A DNA stretch of 64,000 bases from contig OZ038423.1 in the NCBI GenBank assembly GCA_964036155.1, positions 39,137,249 through 39,201,248 of the forward strand. The letters run 5' to 3'. Origin of the DNA: Diploscapter coronatus (Eukaryota > Nematoda > Chromadorea > Rhabditida > Rhabditidae). A program made the translations under genes and the position numbers. Below are positions 1 to 11,604 of the stretch, in pieces; within the stretch, counting starts at the first letter, position 1; each line of letters begins with the position of its first letter. The notes beneath the pieces were generated by a model. It ran no database searches. It was not told the DNA's origin and worked only from the letters and a program-made list of their open reading frames with translations.

Positions 1-3000
1 CGGAATGTTACTTTGTACTGTTGAGATCTCTCGTTCAAATAAGTTTCGAATCAAATTTCTCCAGCATTTACATTCTGAAGACCCAAATAATTGTCTATGA
101 CTTTACGCCGTATTTTTGAAATTTATTTTATCCATAATGTTTTCCCCTCAATCTACCTAGAATTCAAATTGTTTTGATCGAGAATCTAACAATTTGACGC
201 AACTTAATGAATCAAAAATTTCTTGACTTAGTTTCGTGTCTCATTCTCGTTTTCATAGATTCCAATATTAATTTAGCTAGAATTTGGCCTACGTGGGCGA
301 TCACATAGAAGAAATTAGGGCAAATTCGTGCAATTTCATCGAGACTTTCGAAAATTCCAACGCGTTATTTCCATTCCAGGCAGTATTTTTCAGCTGCAGA
401 TGGGAATCTAAAACCCACCGCTTTATCAGCATTAGAGCTGTTCTTGAAGCTGGCTTCCTTCTTGAAAAGATACTTATGTGCAGTTTCAGAACCACATTTC
501 TGCTTACCGTCTATACTTAGTCCAGTTATACCAGAGTTCTAAAAATGACTTTCTAAATGTCAGATCTTGTAGAAGTATATTAATTCTGCTGAATTTTCTC
601 ATGATCGGGTAGTCATAATTTAGGAATCTCTAATATTTACCGTTTTATTTTCGAGCATCGATGTTTCGAAATATTTACATAACGAGCCTCGATCGCGCGC
701 TCCCTCGATTCGGCCTTTGTTTCGCAAAGACTCCAATGCAAAGCGTTATCAATCCAATTTTAAAACAACTACAAATACAAACAGCCATGCCATTCCCTCA
801 TTTATCATTTCTGATAATGACCAACTCGTTTGCCAAACTTGACCTTTTATGCATTTTCAATCCAAGACTACTAATAATTTGCTAATTTTGTATCTAAAAT
901 TTGCATTTATATAAGAAAGTACTCAGTTTGTATCACTAATTAGCCTGTTACCATTGCAAAATCGATCTAATTTTTTTACATTGTCCACTTCCATCAAATT
1001 TCCTATCCAATGCTGAGAACCGCATCTCCTCGATACGATAATCACATCACCAGATCTCAGAATGCACTGACAAAAAGCAACAAAAATACGAATTGTTTAG
1101 ATTTATTTTCATAAAATAATTTCTGGCTAGATGAGATTTTTAAAATCCATACCCTAAGCCATTATTAGAAACGCAAACAAATAGTAAATTAAACGAGGGA
1201 ATATTGCGAGAAAATGATACGCCCATCTTTGAATTAAAATGCTGCGTAAATGGGGGTATTTTTTATTTATGTCAAAATTTTAAGAATAAGAATAGAGGAC
1301 ATCACAGGCATTTTTTTATTCTAAGAATTGCAAGAGTGTTACAATAGGGATTTAGAAGGTGTAGAGCGGCTCTCATAATCTCTTTCTTATCATTTTTATG
1401 GTCACCCTTAGAACGTGTTCCAAGAAGCCTCATATCAGATGAAGGGATAATATAGGTCTGGTTTTTTTACCATACCACAAATGTGATATGGTAGGTTTCT
1501 TTCTGGTGGACTTATCACATTTTTAAGTCTTTCTCATTCACAAAATAATCTTTATTCTAAAAACTGTCGCTGTTTTGAAATTCTAGTGTATTTTTAAAAA
1601 TTATGCATGTCGTTTTCAAAAGGTTTTGAACGTTTGAAGGTTTAAATTTTATTATATCCGATGAAAATATGAACGAGAAATAGTATTCTAGTTTATACAA
1701 TATTTCAAGTCCTATTTTTTTTACACTTCCACTCAAGTTTTTAAACTTTTGAACTCGAATATTGCATGATTATTATGATGATTTTTGGAAAAAAAATCTG
1801 TGGTTCAGATAATAAAATAATTTGTATTATCAGCGCAATGCCTGGCTCATGTGCGTATGTGGGTGCGATAAAATTGAATTTTCGCTCAAAACTAACTTTT
1901 AACATTAAACTTTTGGTACGAACGACGCTATTAATTCGATAATTCAACTTTCATTGAAAATTATATTTTAACATTTATCACTAAGGTTAGGCTAAAAATA
2001 TTGTACTTTTGCTCGACGGTGTTTGAAAAGGCTTGCGCCGATATATATTTTCATTCAGTCTTAATTCCAAGAACTTGTAGAATCGTAAAAAAAAACTTCG
2101 GAATCTACTACAATTTTACGGGGTTATAAAACCACCGAAATCTCGAGATTCAAAAGTCTTATGGAAGGCCAAAATTGGTCTATTTTCCATCTCTCAAAAA
2201 ATCAGCTAATTTTAGAATTGGCAAGAAAATATTTTCCTAGACCATCATCAAATATCATCATAATTCTGCCCTCCTGTTTACCGAGTGTCAATTATTTTCA
2301 AAAATTAATTCGTCTAAATTCGCAGAATTGTCACAAGTAATTTTTGATATGCGATAATTATAATTATCCCCCTTTTAAAGGGTCGACAAACTACTATAAA
2401 AGCGATATTATTCACCGATTATATTTGCGGTCAAAACAATACTCCGAATTTGGATCCAAAGAACCTAAATTCCCATAAAATTGCGAGCGTAGTGTTTTCG
2501 GTCATAGTAATTATCCCGATTATTTATATTCCGTTTTACTATTCCTCGAATCGAAGTGGGCAAATTCAGGTGATAGTGATATTAGCGCATTTGGAGACTT
2601 CCACACAAATTTGGGTAAAAATATCTTGAGCCACCTGAAAATCACTGTCTAAACTAAATGTGATATTTCACTGAAACTCGCAAGCGAATGCTTTCTTATT
2701 TAGTCACTTGTGCCCTCCTCCACTTCTCGGTCTATGATATTCATGGTGTAATGGTAGAACGCTAGATTTTGGAGAAAAATATGGGTATGAGATCAGGACT
2801 GGGGTTCAATTAGAATTACACCCCCTTGTAAAAGCATTTAAAAGGGAGTGTAATCTTATTTGAATCCCAGTCCAGGTTTGAGTTGCCAAATTTGGAGGAA
2901 TGTTTTTTTTGCAAAAATGTTAATATTTTTAGAATGTTACTGGAAGCTGAGCGTGCACGCCTGAAAAATGGAGAACTTTTGAGGGGGCTGAGAAAAATGC

Positions 3001-4418
3001 AGCAAGAAATTCTGATAAACTATTACCCAAATGTCAACTCTTAAGCTCATTAGTAGATTTTGCTAGAACTCGAGAGATTTGCACTTGTTCCGCAATATTT
3101 CCAATTTGCATATGCTCGCGTCGACTTGCGAAGTTTCCTACGAAAATGAAAATGATCGACTACCAGAGGTATATTTAAGCTGACGAAGAAACACATTTTT
3201 CGATTTTGAGTTTGCAGAGCCGCAGCCACCAGCGGCCTTCTGATTTCGCTTTAATTGATAGACTTCTATGTTTGCGAAGACCTTAGGCAATGAATGTTAC
3301 CTACCGTATGCGCATGCTATAAATAATAAAACTCATATTTCATGTAGATCAAGTTTGCGCTAAAATTAGCTAGAATCTATTTATTTCATTTTAGGAAGAT
3401 GACTTATTTTGCTCATTAAAGCACTATTAGTGTTTCATGATATATTTGGCATGAATAATATAATGTGAGCTTTATCATGTGAGACCAAGTTTTTGAGATT
3501 TTGAAATTTTGCTTCATTAGATTTGTATTTACTTTTATTATCCATTACATTTACTATGGTAACTGCATATATTTGCTAAGTTTAAACATTCTATTCTCTG
3601 ATTCAAATCAACCATAAATTTGAGCCATTTCTTACCTAATACAATAAAGGCTTACCTTTTCCATAATCTGTAGTAGTTGCTAAATTTGATTTGAGTGAAA
3701 TGTTTGTCCAATTCCAACGAGCTATGTATTTTTATCACTACACTTCGAATACAGAAGTCTTGCGCTATTCTTATCGTATCATAAGATGTTCTAATTATTT
3801 TTCAATTTACTAGAAGTTAGCTTTCCATAACTGCGAGTTATTTGCGCATTTCATTTCATTGAATTTGAACATCATAATTCCAATGTATTTCACGACATTT
3901 TTAGCCGAGTCTCCACAAAGCTCAATTTGTCCTTTTCCTCGATCAAATTTCAATTTTCAGACATTTTGAAATTCATCAGAATCATAATTCATCTGCAATA
4001 TCTGACAATAAGCTTTCCGACTTTATTAAATTTTAAATCTTATCTCTAAAATTATTGTTTCTCTACAAAATGTTTGCATTCTCCAAACTCAGCTCAAATC
4101 TTGTGCATATCGTTTGCTTCTTAGAATCTCTCCGCCTATTTTGAATGTCAAGAGTTTGCAATTTCAATTTATCTGGGTTTTTTTAAGTTCGTCGGTTTGT
4201 CTTTCAATAGGTCACCTCGTCGTGTTACCCTCGATTAAATTTGCCTATCCGAGCGTGAGCGCATATTTAATATTTAAGGCCTTGCTTCGAAGTCGCAAAC
4301 TGATAGCAGAAGCGATAGAATCTACGGTTGAATACTCATTCGAACTAATCCAATAAGCCTTCTCGAAATTTTACAACTAGTCATAAGTTCGCTACAACAC
4401 AGCTACAGTCGAGTAAGA
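1..4418. other. Gene-poor AT-rich stretch
   Basis: No coding exon is supported here. Open frames are short, overlap on both strands and lack coherent splice partners. The only structured object I see is the foldback with tRNA-like boxes near 2.74-2.87 kb. The last part (about 3.9-4.4 kb) should contain the promoter of the TGF-beta ligand gene that begins at 4419, but I recognise no specific promoter motif. Confidence 0.6.
2796..2873. repeat. Foldback (about 32-bp arms) with upstream tRNA-like A box
   Basis: Arms at 2796-2827 and 2842-2873 are inverted copies with few mismatches; the outer end reads GGACTGGG on the left and CCCAGTCC on the right, with a loop of about 14 nt. Just upstream, 2744-2754 reads TGGTGTAATGG, matching a tRNA A box, and 2803-2811 (GGTTCAATT) resembles a weak B box. 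A normal cloverleaf does not close, so this is not a functional tRNA. It may be a tRNA-derived element or a small MITE. Confidence 0.5.
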
Positions 4419-5593
4419 ATGTCGAAGATTCAACTCCTGAAATCAGTCTTACTGCCCGTGATGATTCAGTCGGTCTATTGCTGGAGCATCACTTTGAATG
4501 ACGCCAAATCCATCAGACTCATGCAGATCGCGGTACGTTATTTTCGATCCAAACGCCGAACCGCATATTTATTGTGGGGTCTAACCTTCAAAGATGAAAT
4601 TTCGATTTTTGGGTACCATATCTTGGGAGTATTGTATCTCGAATTTGCATTATTCCTATCATAGACTCTGACAATACGATTGCAACCAGGGCTGTCTGAA
4701 GTTCGAAAAGGATTGAACTTTAGCTTAACCTGAATTGTAAAGAATTTTCGCACTCGAACTTGAGCTGAAATGAACTTTCAGCTCAAGTTCGAAGCTCAGC
4801 TCAGACAACCCTGATTGCAGCGACCCATTAAAGTGTGTAAATTTGTTTGAAACATAATATTTTCGATTTACAGAAAAATGTAGAACTGGCTGATTTATGA
4901 CGAATTCTAATTTGTTTTCAGGAAGAACTCACCGCGATGGGAATCCATCAGGACGTTTCTAATGAAGACGGCATAGTGATGAGCTCCGTTGCCCTATCAG
5001 AAACCGATCTGACCCCATACCTGAATCGACCCACGAAACGAATGCTCAACTCACACGCCAAGGCACTTCCCAGGAAGGACACCGAATTGTGCAAAGAGCA
5101 CGGATGCTGCGCTCATGACTTTGTGGTGAGCACCATTTTCCTCAGAATAGTTTTCGAAAATTACAATAGCATTCTTTACTCTTCTCCTATTTTTAAATTT
5201 TAATCATCTAAAATAAGCTCAAAATAGGCAATTTTACCCCTCTATTCTTCCTACAAAGTACCCTTATTTCTAAAGCACATCCAAAATGGGTGATTTTCAG
5301 ATCGACCTCTCCGCACTCGGCTACAATTCAATTATCGAGCCTACAGTACTGAACGTTGGCATCTGTTACAACATGATTGGAAAATGCCCGAAAGCGGTCA
5401 TACAAAACTTCAAAAATTAGCATAAATGAAACAATTTTAGCTTTACGAAAGAAACGGCGTTCCGGCCTTGAGGGGAACGTCTTGCCTCGCTGACAACTTC
5501 GAGCCTGTAACGATAAGCTACTTGGATGAAGATAACGAGAAAATACCGCAACCATTAAGCAGAATGATTATCACTAATTGCACATGTAACTAA
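4419..5593 (+). CDS. TGF-beta superfamily ligand, DAF-7/activin-like
   Basis: Secreted cystine-knot signalling ligand expected to bind type I/II receptor serine kinases. Exons are 4419-4532, 4922-5125, 5301-5396 and 5441-5593, all phase 0, giving 188 residues. Residues 1-23 form a signal peptide (MSKIQLLKSVLLPVMIQSVY...). A basic RPTKR site near residue 75 precedes the ligand domain. The domain shows CKEHGCC, then GICYNMIGKC, then a lone Cys in TSCLADNFEPV, and ends IITNCTCN. The extra N-terminal Cys pair is typical of DAF-7, activin and TGF-beta. Two oddities: the usual CC pair in the middle is reduced to SC, removing the Cys used for the interchain disulfide, and the prodomain is only about 50 residues against 200 or more in most ligands. 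An upstream exon was not found. Family assignment is firm; DAF-7 orthology is inference. Confidence 0.83.
4687..4813. mobile_element. hAT-type MITE in intron 1 of the TGF-beta gene
   Basis: Terminal inverted repeats are CAGGGCTGTCTGA on the left and TCAGACAACCCTG on the right (12 of 13 pair). The 127-bp element is flanked by an 8-bp duplication, ATTGCAAC at 4679-4686 and ATTGCAGC at 4814-4821 (7 of 8). CAGGG ends with 8-bp duplications are the hallmark of hAT transposons. The interior is itself a foldback built around CGAACTTGAGCTGAAA and its complement. No transposase is encoded, so it is non-autonomous. Confidence 0.75.
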
Positions 5594-8500
5594 ACTAAGT
5601 GACTCCTGATTGTTACCCCCAATTAGCTCTTTATTAAGCGTAAAATATTTTCGTAAAGTTGTCGACTAAAATAGCTTTGCTTAATATTGTTACTTGAAAA
5701 TTTGTTGTCATCGTTAGTTTGATTATTTGATGATTTATTTCGAAATTCTTCATTATCAACTTTTCCGTTTTATTCAAATTAACTTCGGGTTCAGATATTG
5801 TTGATGTCGAAAATGAGAGGAGAAAAAAGCGATTTTAGGCCAGTCTCTCCTTTTCGCGTGCTATTCTCGTTTTTCTAGCCACTAAAAATAACTGTGCACC
5901 ACTTTGCACGCCTCCCAGATTTCGGCATCAACAATATACATATTATGTTTTTTTGTTTTTATTTTCTTCTGATAATATTGATTGATCTCCTTTCTCGAAA
6001 TACAAATTCCGATTTAACGCTGGCATCTTCATATTTATTTTGTTCTGAACCGCGATAGATTTTGATCTCACAAATCTAAAATGTACTTTAATTAAATGAC
6101 CAACATGATGTTTAGTTAGTTGATGATTTCATTAACGAAATTTATAGCGATATGACTTTGCGTAGTCATTTTTTGAATCCTCTTTTTATTGAACCGTGAA
6201 ATCTGGTTTCTTTTTGTGGTTTTGACGTTCCGATACGTATTGCATTTTTATGAAAAATAGGGGCTTGAGGAAATATGTCATCACGCTGAAAAATACGTCA
6301 ATTTTGAACTCATTCTTACAAATCATCGTTACGTTGTTTGATCAAATTATCCATATCCACCTCGTTACTTCTTTTTATCGCCCTGATCTCCAATGGCTTG
6401 GAAAAGTTTTTACTCTCGTCTCGTATACTTCACGTTCATTTGAATATTCTCTAAGTTAGTTAAAAAGTATGAAACGAGAAAATTTACATACCCGTTGAAC
6501 GCGTGTTACTTTTTCATGAATGTTTAGAAAAGTAGCGATGAAATGACTTGAAGAAAATCCTGAACAGCCCTAATTTGATCTAGACTAAATAATAGCCATT
6601 CTGTCGTTATTTTCAAATATTCTTTATTTATTTTCTAAATTTTGCTAGTTTCCAAAGATCTAGTCACGTGTCCGTGCTCTTAAATTCTACGCACTATGAA
6701 TTTATTTTTCCGTTTTCCATTAAAAGTACTCCCAAGAATTCGATTGTTGTTGCCGATTAATTATTCATTTTCAGCTGTAATAATCTTTTAATTATGAGCT
6801 ATAACAATATATTATTTGTTGTTTTTACATTAATAAAGCATTAGTTTAATAGATTCTCTGTTAGATAATGCAGTATTTGCGCAAATGCAAAGTTTCCAGA
6901 TGTTTCAAGAGTTAAGGCTAAATTTGCGTGAATTATGTGTAGGAGTTCTCGCTAATCTTGTAAATTTAATTGGTTCAAATTAGGGACTAATAATCGAAAA
7001 TCGCATTTTTTAAAATTCTATCGACTGTTTTCAAAGATCTCAATTTTACAGCATGAAATGAGACATCAGCAGAAATAAAGTTCGAATTTCGATCATTTCA
7101 AATTTTAGACAGTAAAATGAAAGTAGGTTTTAAAATTATCCATAAAAATAGCATGTTTGGTTATAATTTACAAGATTAAGATCAAATTGTATTTTTCCTA
7201 AAGAATTGATAAAAAGTAGAACGGTACAAATTTTTTCGAGACAGCGATATAAATGTACAGTCCGGCATCGATCATCTTTCTATCCATTTCTGACAGTTGC
7301 TGTGCAATCAAAAGAAAGTGATAGCAACTGATAAGGGGCGGCTAGAGAAATAAAAACCGAAAAAATAACATTGAAATTCAAGAGAGGAAAAGAACTATAT
7401 CTCCGAATCTTGTGATAAGTTTATCATGCTTATCAAACGCTATAAAAATTTATCGATTTTGCTATTTATCATATTTTAGCTAATTGACCACACCCCCTAT
7501 ATTGTTCAATAATATTTTCAAGAAGTTTTCATTCTTCTAAAACCATGATTCAGTTCGAATTCTTCTAGACAAACTCAGTTTCTATAACATGAAATTTGTA
7601 TTCCACTCAAAATAAATGTAATTTTCAAAGATTATGTCGACAAATTTCGTTGATTTTTCACGGAATTCTGCGTTTTTCTTTGTCTTAGCGGCAATCGGTG
7701 ATATGATTGATTATACGGAAACTGATTTCTGGCATGTATTTTACATCTCAGATGGTTTGCACTTTCCATTTTTCAGTATTAGGTTAAATTTTCTGAGTCT
7801 TTCAAGTCACGAGGTATTTCGTCGATTTGGTTGCATTCGTTCCAATTTGGTTGGAAGTACGCATTTTTCGTCGGCATTTTTGTATTTTCATTTCTCGTGC
7901 TACTTTGTCCTGTGAAATCGACAAATTTGGTCAAGTCATTCACATTTTCGATGTCTATCAATTTTGACGAAGTCATTACATAGTTTTGTCGATTTTTGGC
8001 GGTAAACACTTTTTTCGCTTCTAATTTTAAGAGGATCAGAAAATTCAAATTTTCATGGCATATCCTTATTTATCTTTCAAATATTATTTTTGATCAGAAT
8101 TTTGTTAGTTTTATATTGTTATCTTATGTCGTAGCCTCAAAAAATACCTGATGACCAATTATCATTGGTGAATCTCTGGGGGCCATTTGACACAGTAGAA
8201 ATATCTATCGATCTAAATTGTGGTGCCTCTATACCTCTATACTTTAACTAATTCAATTATAAAGCCACGATGAAAAATGAAATGACCACACTTCCTTTCC
8301 GTTTTCGATTTGAAATTCAGTGTTCGAGAATTGTGGAAAGTGAATCAAAGCCGAAGTACTTTTAAACAACTCGATTCGATTTTTGTCCAATTTTATGATC
8401 TCTGCAAGACGATGTGACTCTTTTGACTTCGTATTTTTTAATTCGATCGAACGTGATATTATCAATCAATTGTTCTTAAATTTTTATCATTAGGTGGCTA

Positions 8501-9444
8501 AATTTTCAGAAACATATCTCAGTGATGAGATTTTAATGGTGTACTCTTCATTTTCGGAAAGAATAATGAATTCGAGATGTTCGGTTCGATTCTTAACCTG
8601 CCAATACAATTTTCGTTTCGCTAAAGTAAAGAATTGGGGATCGTTTTTGTTTCGTGTTAAACAGACAATCGTTTCTCAGACTTGCTGATAAAATGATTTT
8701 CTGATAACCTCATTGATTGTTTAGCAGTAGTTCTCCGAATCACTTTGTTCATTAACTTATGCTTCAAAAACTATCTGATTAGAATCGCATATCCAGCCTA
8801 CGATTTGCGTTCCTTAGCTTCATCAAATTATTAAAGAGGAAATCGTTAAATTACTAAATCGTTAATTTGCGTAGCAATGATAGGAATGTCGATCAAAAGA
8901 TATCGGTCGTCATTTCTCACGCTTTTCCTGATTTTCTTCATTTTCATTCCAAATAGGCCGGGTTAGTCGTGGAAATAGGCGTTTGATTTATTTGATTGAT
9001 TGGCTCAAATATAAAGTTATCGATCATACCACTCACAACGAGACTTACTCAACCTGTACTCATCTTCATTTTTTCTCAGTTTATCATCTATTTTGTCGAT
9101 TCGAATATGTTTAGTATCTATCGAAAATTTGTACTTTGACATCTTCATTCGAAATTTATGTCTCTATTTTTATACTAAATTTTCGTCTATCTTTCGAGCT
9201 ATCATTATTTAACCTTAAAAATCGATGTTTTAAAATTTTTCATCACTCGTTATTTGATTCATCTTATAGTTTCTTCACGACATTTATTCTATATAAATAG
9301 AAATGGAAATTAATTTCAGAATACTTGAACCTGCATATTTCCAAGTATGTCTTGATCTAGAATATTCTAATCTATATGGGATATTTCTGGATTTCATATA
9401 TATCCCTGAATTCAAAATAGTATATCTAGACGTTTCAAGCTATA
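5594..9444. other. Intergenic region downstream of the TGF-beta gene
   Basis: No gene is supported. The first few hundred bases are probably the 3' UTR of the ligand gene and contain a TA-flanked MITE at 5798-5934. From 7.6 to 8.5 kb there are loosely repeated CGTCGATTT-like words and small open frames on both strands with no splice structure. The rest is unstructured AT-rich sequence. Confidence 0.5.
5798..5934. mobile_element. TA-flanked MITE, Tc1/mariner-like
   Basis: Inverted ends TTGTTGATG and CATCAACAA are perfect over 9 bp and extend imperfectly to about 28 bp (GTCGAAAATGAGAGG against CCTCCCAGATTTCGGC). Each end abuts a TA dinucleotide (5796-5797 and 5935-5936), matching the TA target duplication of Tc1/mariner elements. 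It is 137 bp long and has no coding capacity. Family assignment rests only on the TA and is tentative. Confidence 0.5.
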
Positions 9445-11388
9445 ATGGCCATAGCCAGAATGGCAGAAGCGAGGAGTCAAATAGCTTCAACGAGTGGAAC
9501 GAACGAAAAAGCTGTACTTCCTGCCGAGCAAACAGCGAATTTCAAGAGAAGTGGATCGTTCAAGGCTTTCATTTATGTAAGACTATCTTCCCTATTGGTT
9601 CTTATGGAGAAATTAAAAATAGAGAATTATCGACGTCTAATATTTTTTAATAATAATTGAATAAATTTAGAGAAGCTTACGACTCTCCAAACGGAAAAAG
9701 GACCCGAATCGGGAAAGTTTCCGGGCTCAGGAAGTCGAGAATGTGATTATTGAAAATCCGAACGACGAAAATGAAGAGGATTCGATATTTTTGATATCAC
9801 AGGTAAATTTGCAGTAATATTTTTCCAAGTAAAATATGGCAAAAGCCAATATATCACACGATGAAATTCTGCATATCATACTTCGTTTCCTAAAATATAT
9901 CGAAAATTTCAATGTTTATCATCAAAGCCCTACAAATAGTGAAGATTAGGGAAGGAAAATGTAACCTAAAATTTAAAATTTTTAGTAGGAAAAAATAGCA
10001 TAAAAGACAACGATTAAAAGATATCCTAAAACTTTAATGTGTCGTAATAGGAACTTGCAAATAGGTGAGCATGATAGGAAAATAATGTGAAATTGTAATA
10101 TTTTAACGATGAAAATCTCTAAGAGGAGGACAGGGCTGAGAAGAAATTTCATAATTTTCAAACTGTTAGGCCTTCACCCGAAATCTGACGATAATCCGTC
10201 GACGTCGCGAGGAGCGCGTCTTCCCCTCACAATGGCACGACATCAACGCGCAGCAGCAGGTCTGTCCGCTCGTCAATTTCTTCAAGAAGGAGGGCAAAGC
10301 CTACGACAGGAATTGCAGACTCACAAGCTTAGAGCGGAAACGCAGGTTCGGCTTTCAGAATTTAAAAACAAAATAACGTTTCAAAAATTTTCTATCACCA
10401 ATCTTGCATAATTTGGCACTGGATTTGGTCGAATCAAACTAAATTTTATAAAAGCTCACAAATAACTTAGGAGTGTCTCAGAAATTTGTTTAATACATGT
10501 TTCAGAAAATCTCTTATCCCTAATTTTACGAAAATTGATAATCATTGCGATCATTTAAAATGCAACAAATTCAATTTTACAAATCTCACAATGCATTTGG
10601 ATATTTCAACATTTTTACATACGTTTCAAAAAATCATTCATCAAAATATTTGCTTCGAAAAGCATTCCTTCTGTAGATCTAGTTTAAGCAAAAATGCAAT
10701 TTTCTAGAGCACACGAATGTTTCTCTGTGGACCATCACGCCAAAGAGCAATTATTCTGCCCTGAGCAAGCCAGCCAAATCGAACTACAATTCATATCCCT
10801 ATGTCAGAGGGAACTTATTCTACGGGTATTTGTTTTTTTCTCTTTTAGAATTACTTAATTTCAAAAATTAGGTGCACGCTCCCAACGGTGAAGCGAGTAA
10901 TTTCCTATATCCTACGAGGGATGCACCTGTTATTTTCAATCCTACTAGGGTAAAGATAGCAAAGCTTCAGAAAAATGGCGCGCATTTCTAAAAGCTTGCA
11001 GGTAGGCTGTGGTCATGGTACCTGGACCGTTGAGATGGCGGTCAGGATGGGTTGTCGGTTCAAGCATGTAATCACTGAGGAGTTCGGTTTGAAGGGGCAG
11101 GGTATGTGTGTTTAATTTTTTCGGAATTTTTTTAAGAACACCATGAAACCTAAAATAGAAGTTTCCTAAATCAGAAGTCCACCCCTGGAGGGAGCGAAAG
11201 ATCGAAATCCATGAGCTCTATATTTTAGGTCTTATCAGCATCTCCTACCATTTGAATTCAAAAACAATTCACAGTCAATATTCTTATCACTTTTAATTGG
11301 TGTTAATTTAGGAATGCTCTTATTCCACATCGACCCCGATATACGATTAAGACTAGTCGAAAAACTCTGGTTGGACACTCTAAATTAA
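9445..11388 (+). CDS. Unrecognised 270-residue protein, seven exons
   Basis: I do not recognise this protein. Exons are 9445-9576, 9671-9802, 10170-10345, 10708-10825, 10872-10949, 11002-11101 and 11312-11388; phases 0,0,2,0,0,1 chain correctly to a TAA, which makes a real gene likely. The N-terminal 60 residues are Ser/Lys/Arg-rich (SLRLSKRKKDPNRES), followed by an acidic patch (NPNDENEED). A compact C-terminal half follows, with REERVFPSQWHDINAQQQ, FISLCQRELILR, VHAPNGEASNFLYPTRDAPV, VGCGHGTWTVEMAVRMG and a C-terminus HIDPDIRLRLVEKLWLDTLN. VGCGHGTW resembles the glycine loop of SAM methyltransferases, but nothing around it supports that fold. There is no signal peptide or membrane segment. 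It lies tail to tail with CHK1, 216 bp away, and AATAAA occurs at about 11500. Confidence 0.7.
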
Positions 11389-11604
11389 CCAACGTGATTA
11401 CTTAGTTTGGTAATTATAAAAAGGGTATTAATTTAATGTCTGATTCAGTTTCTACTCATTTCATTAGCTTTATACTGTGCTAGTACATTTAAGCACGGAA
11501 ATAAAAATTTATATTTTCATAGAAAAACATTATGAAATTTTGTACACAAGTGAAGGAATTAATCTCACGAATGTAATAAATTAAATTTGTGATAAAAATG
11601 ATTC

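Noticed and set aside
2735..2825. A functional tRNA-Gln(TTG) gene
   Set aside because: The A box is good, but acceptor and T stems do not pair and the B box is degenerate.
11002..11101. VGCGHGTWTVEMA as a SAM-dependent methyltransferase motif I
   Set aside because: The motif lies near the C-terminus, with no room for the rest of a Rossmann methyltransferase and no other motif.
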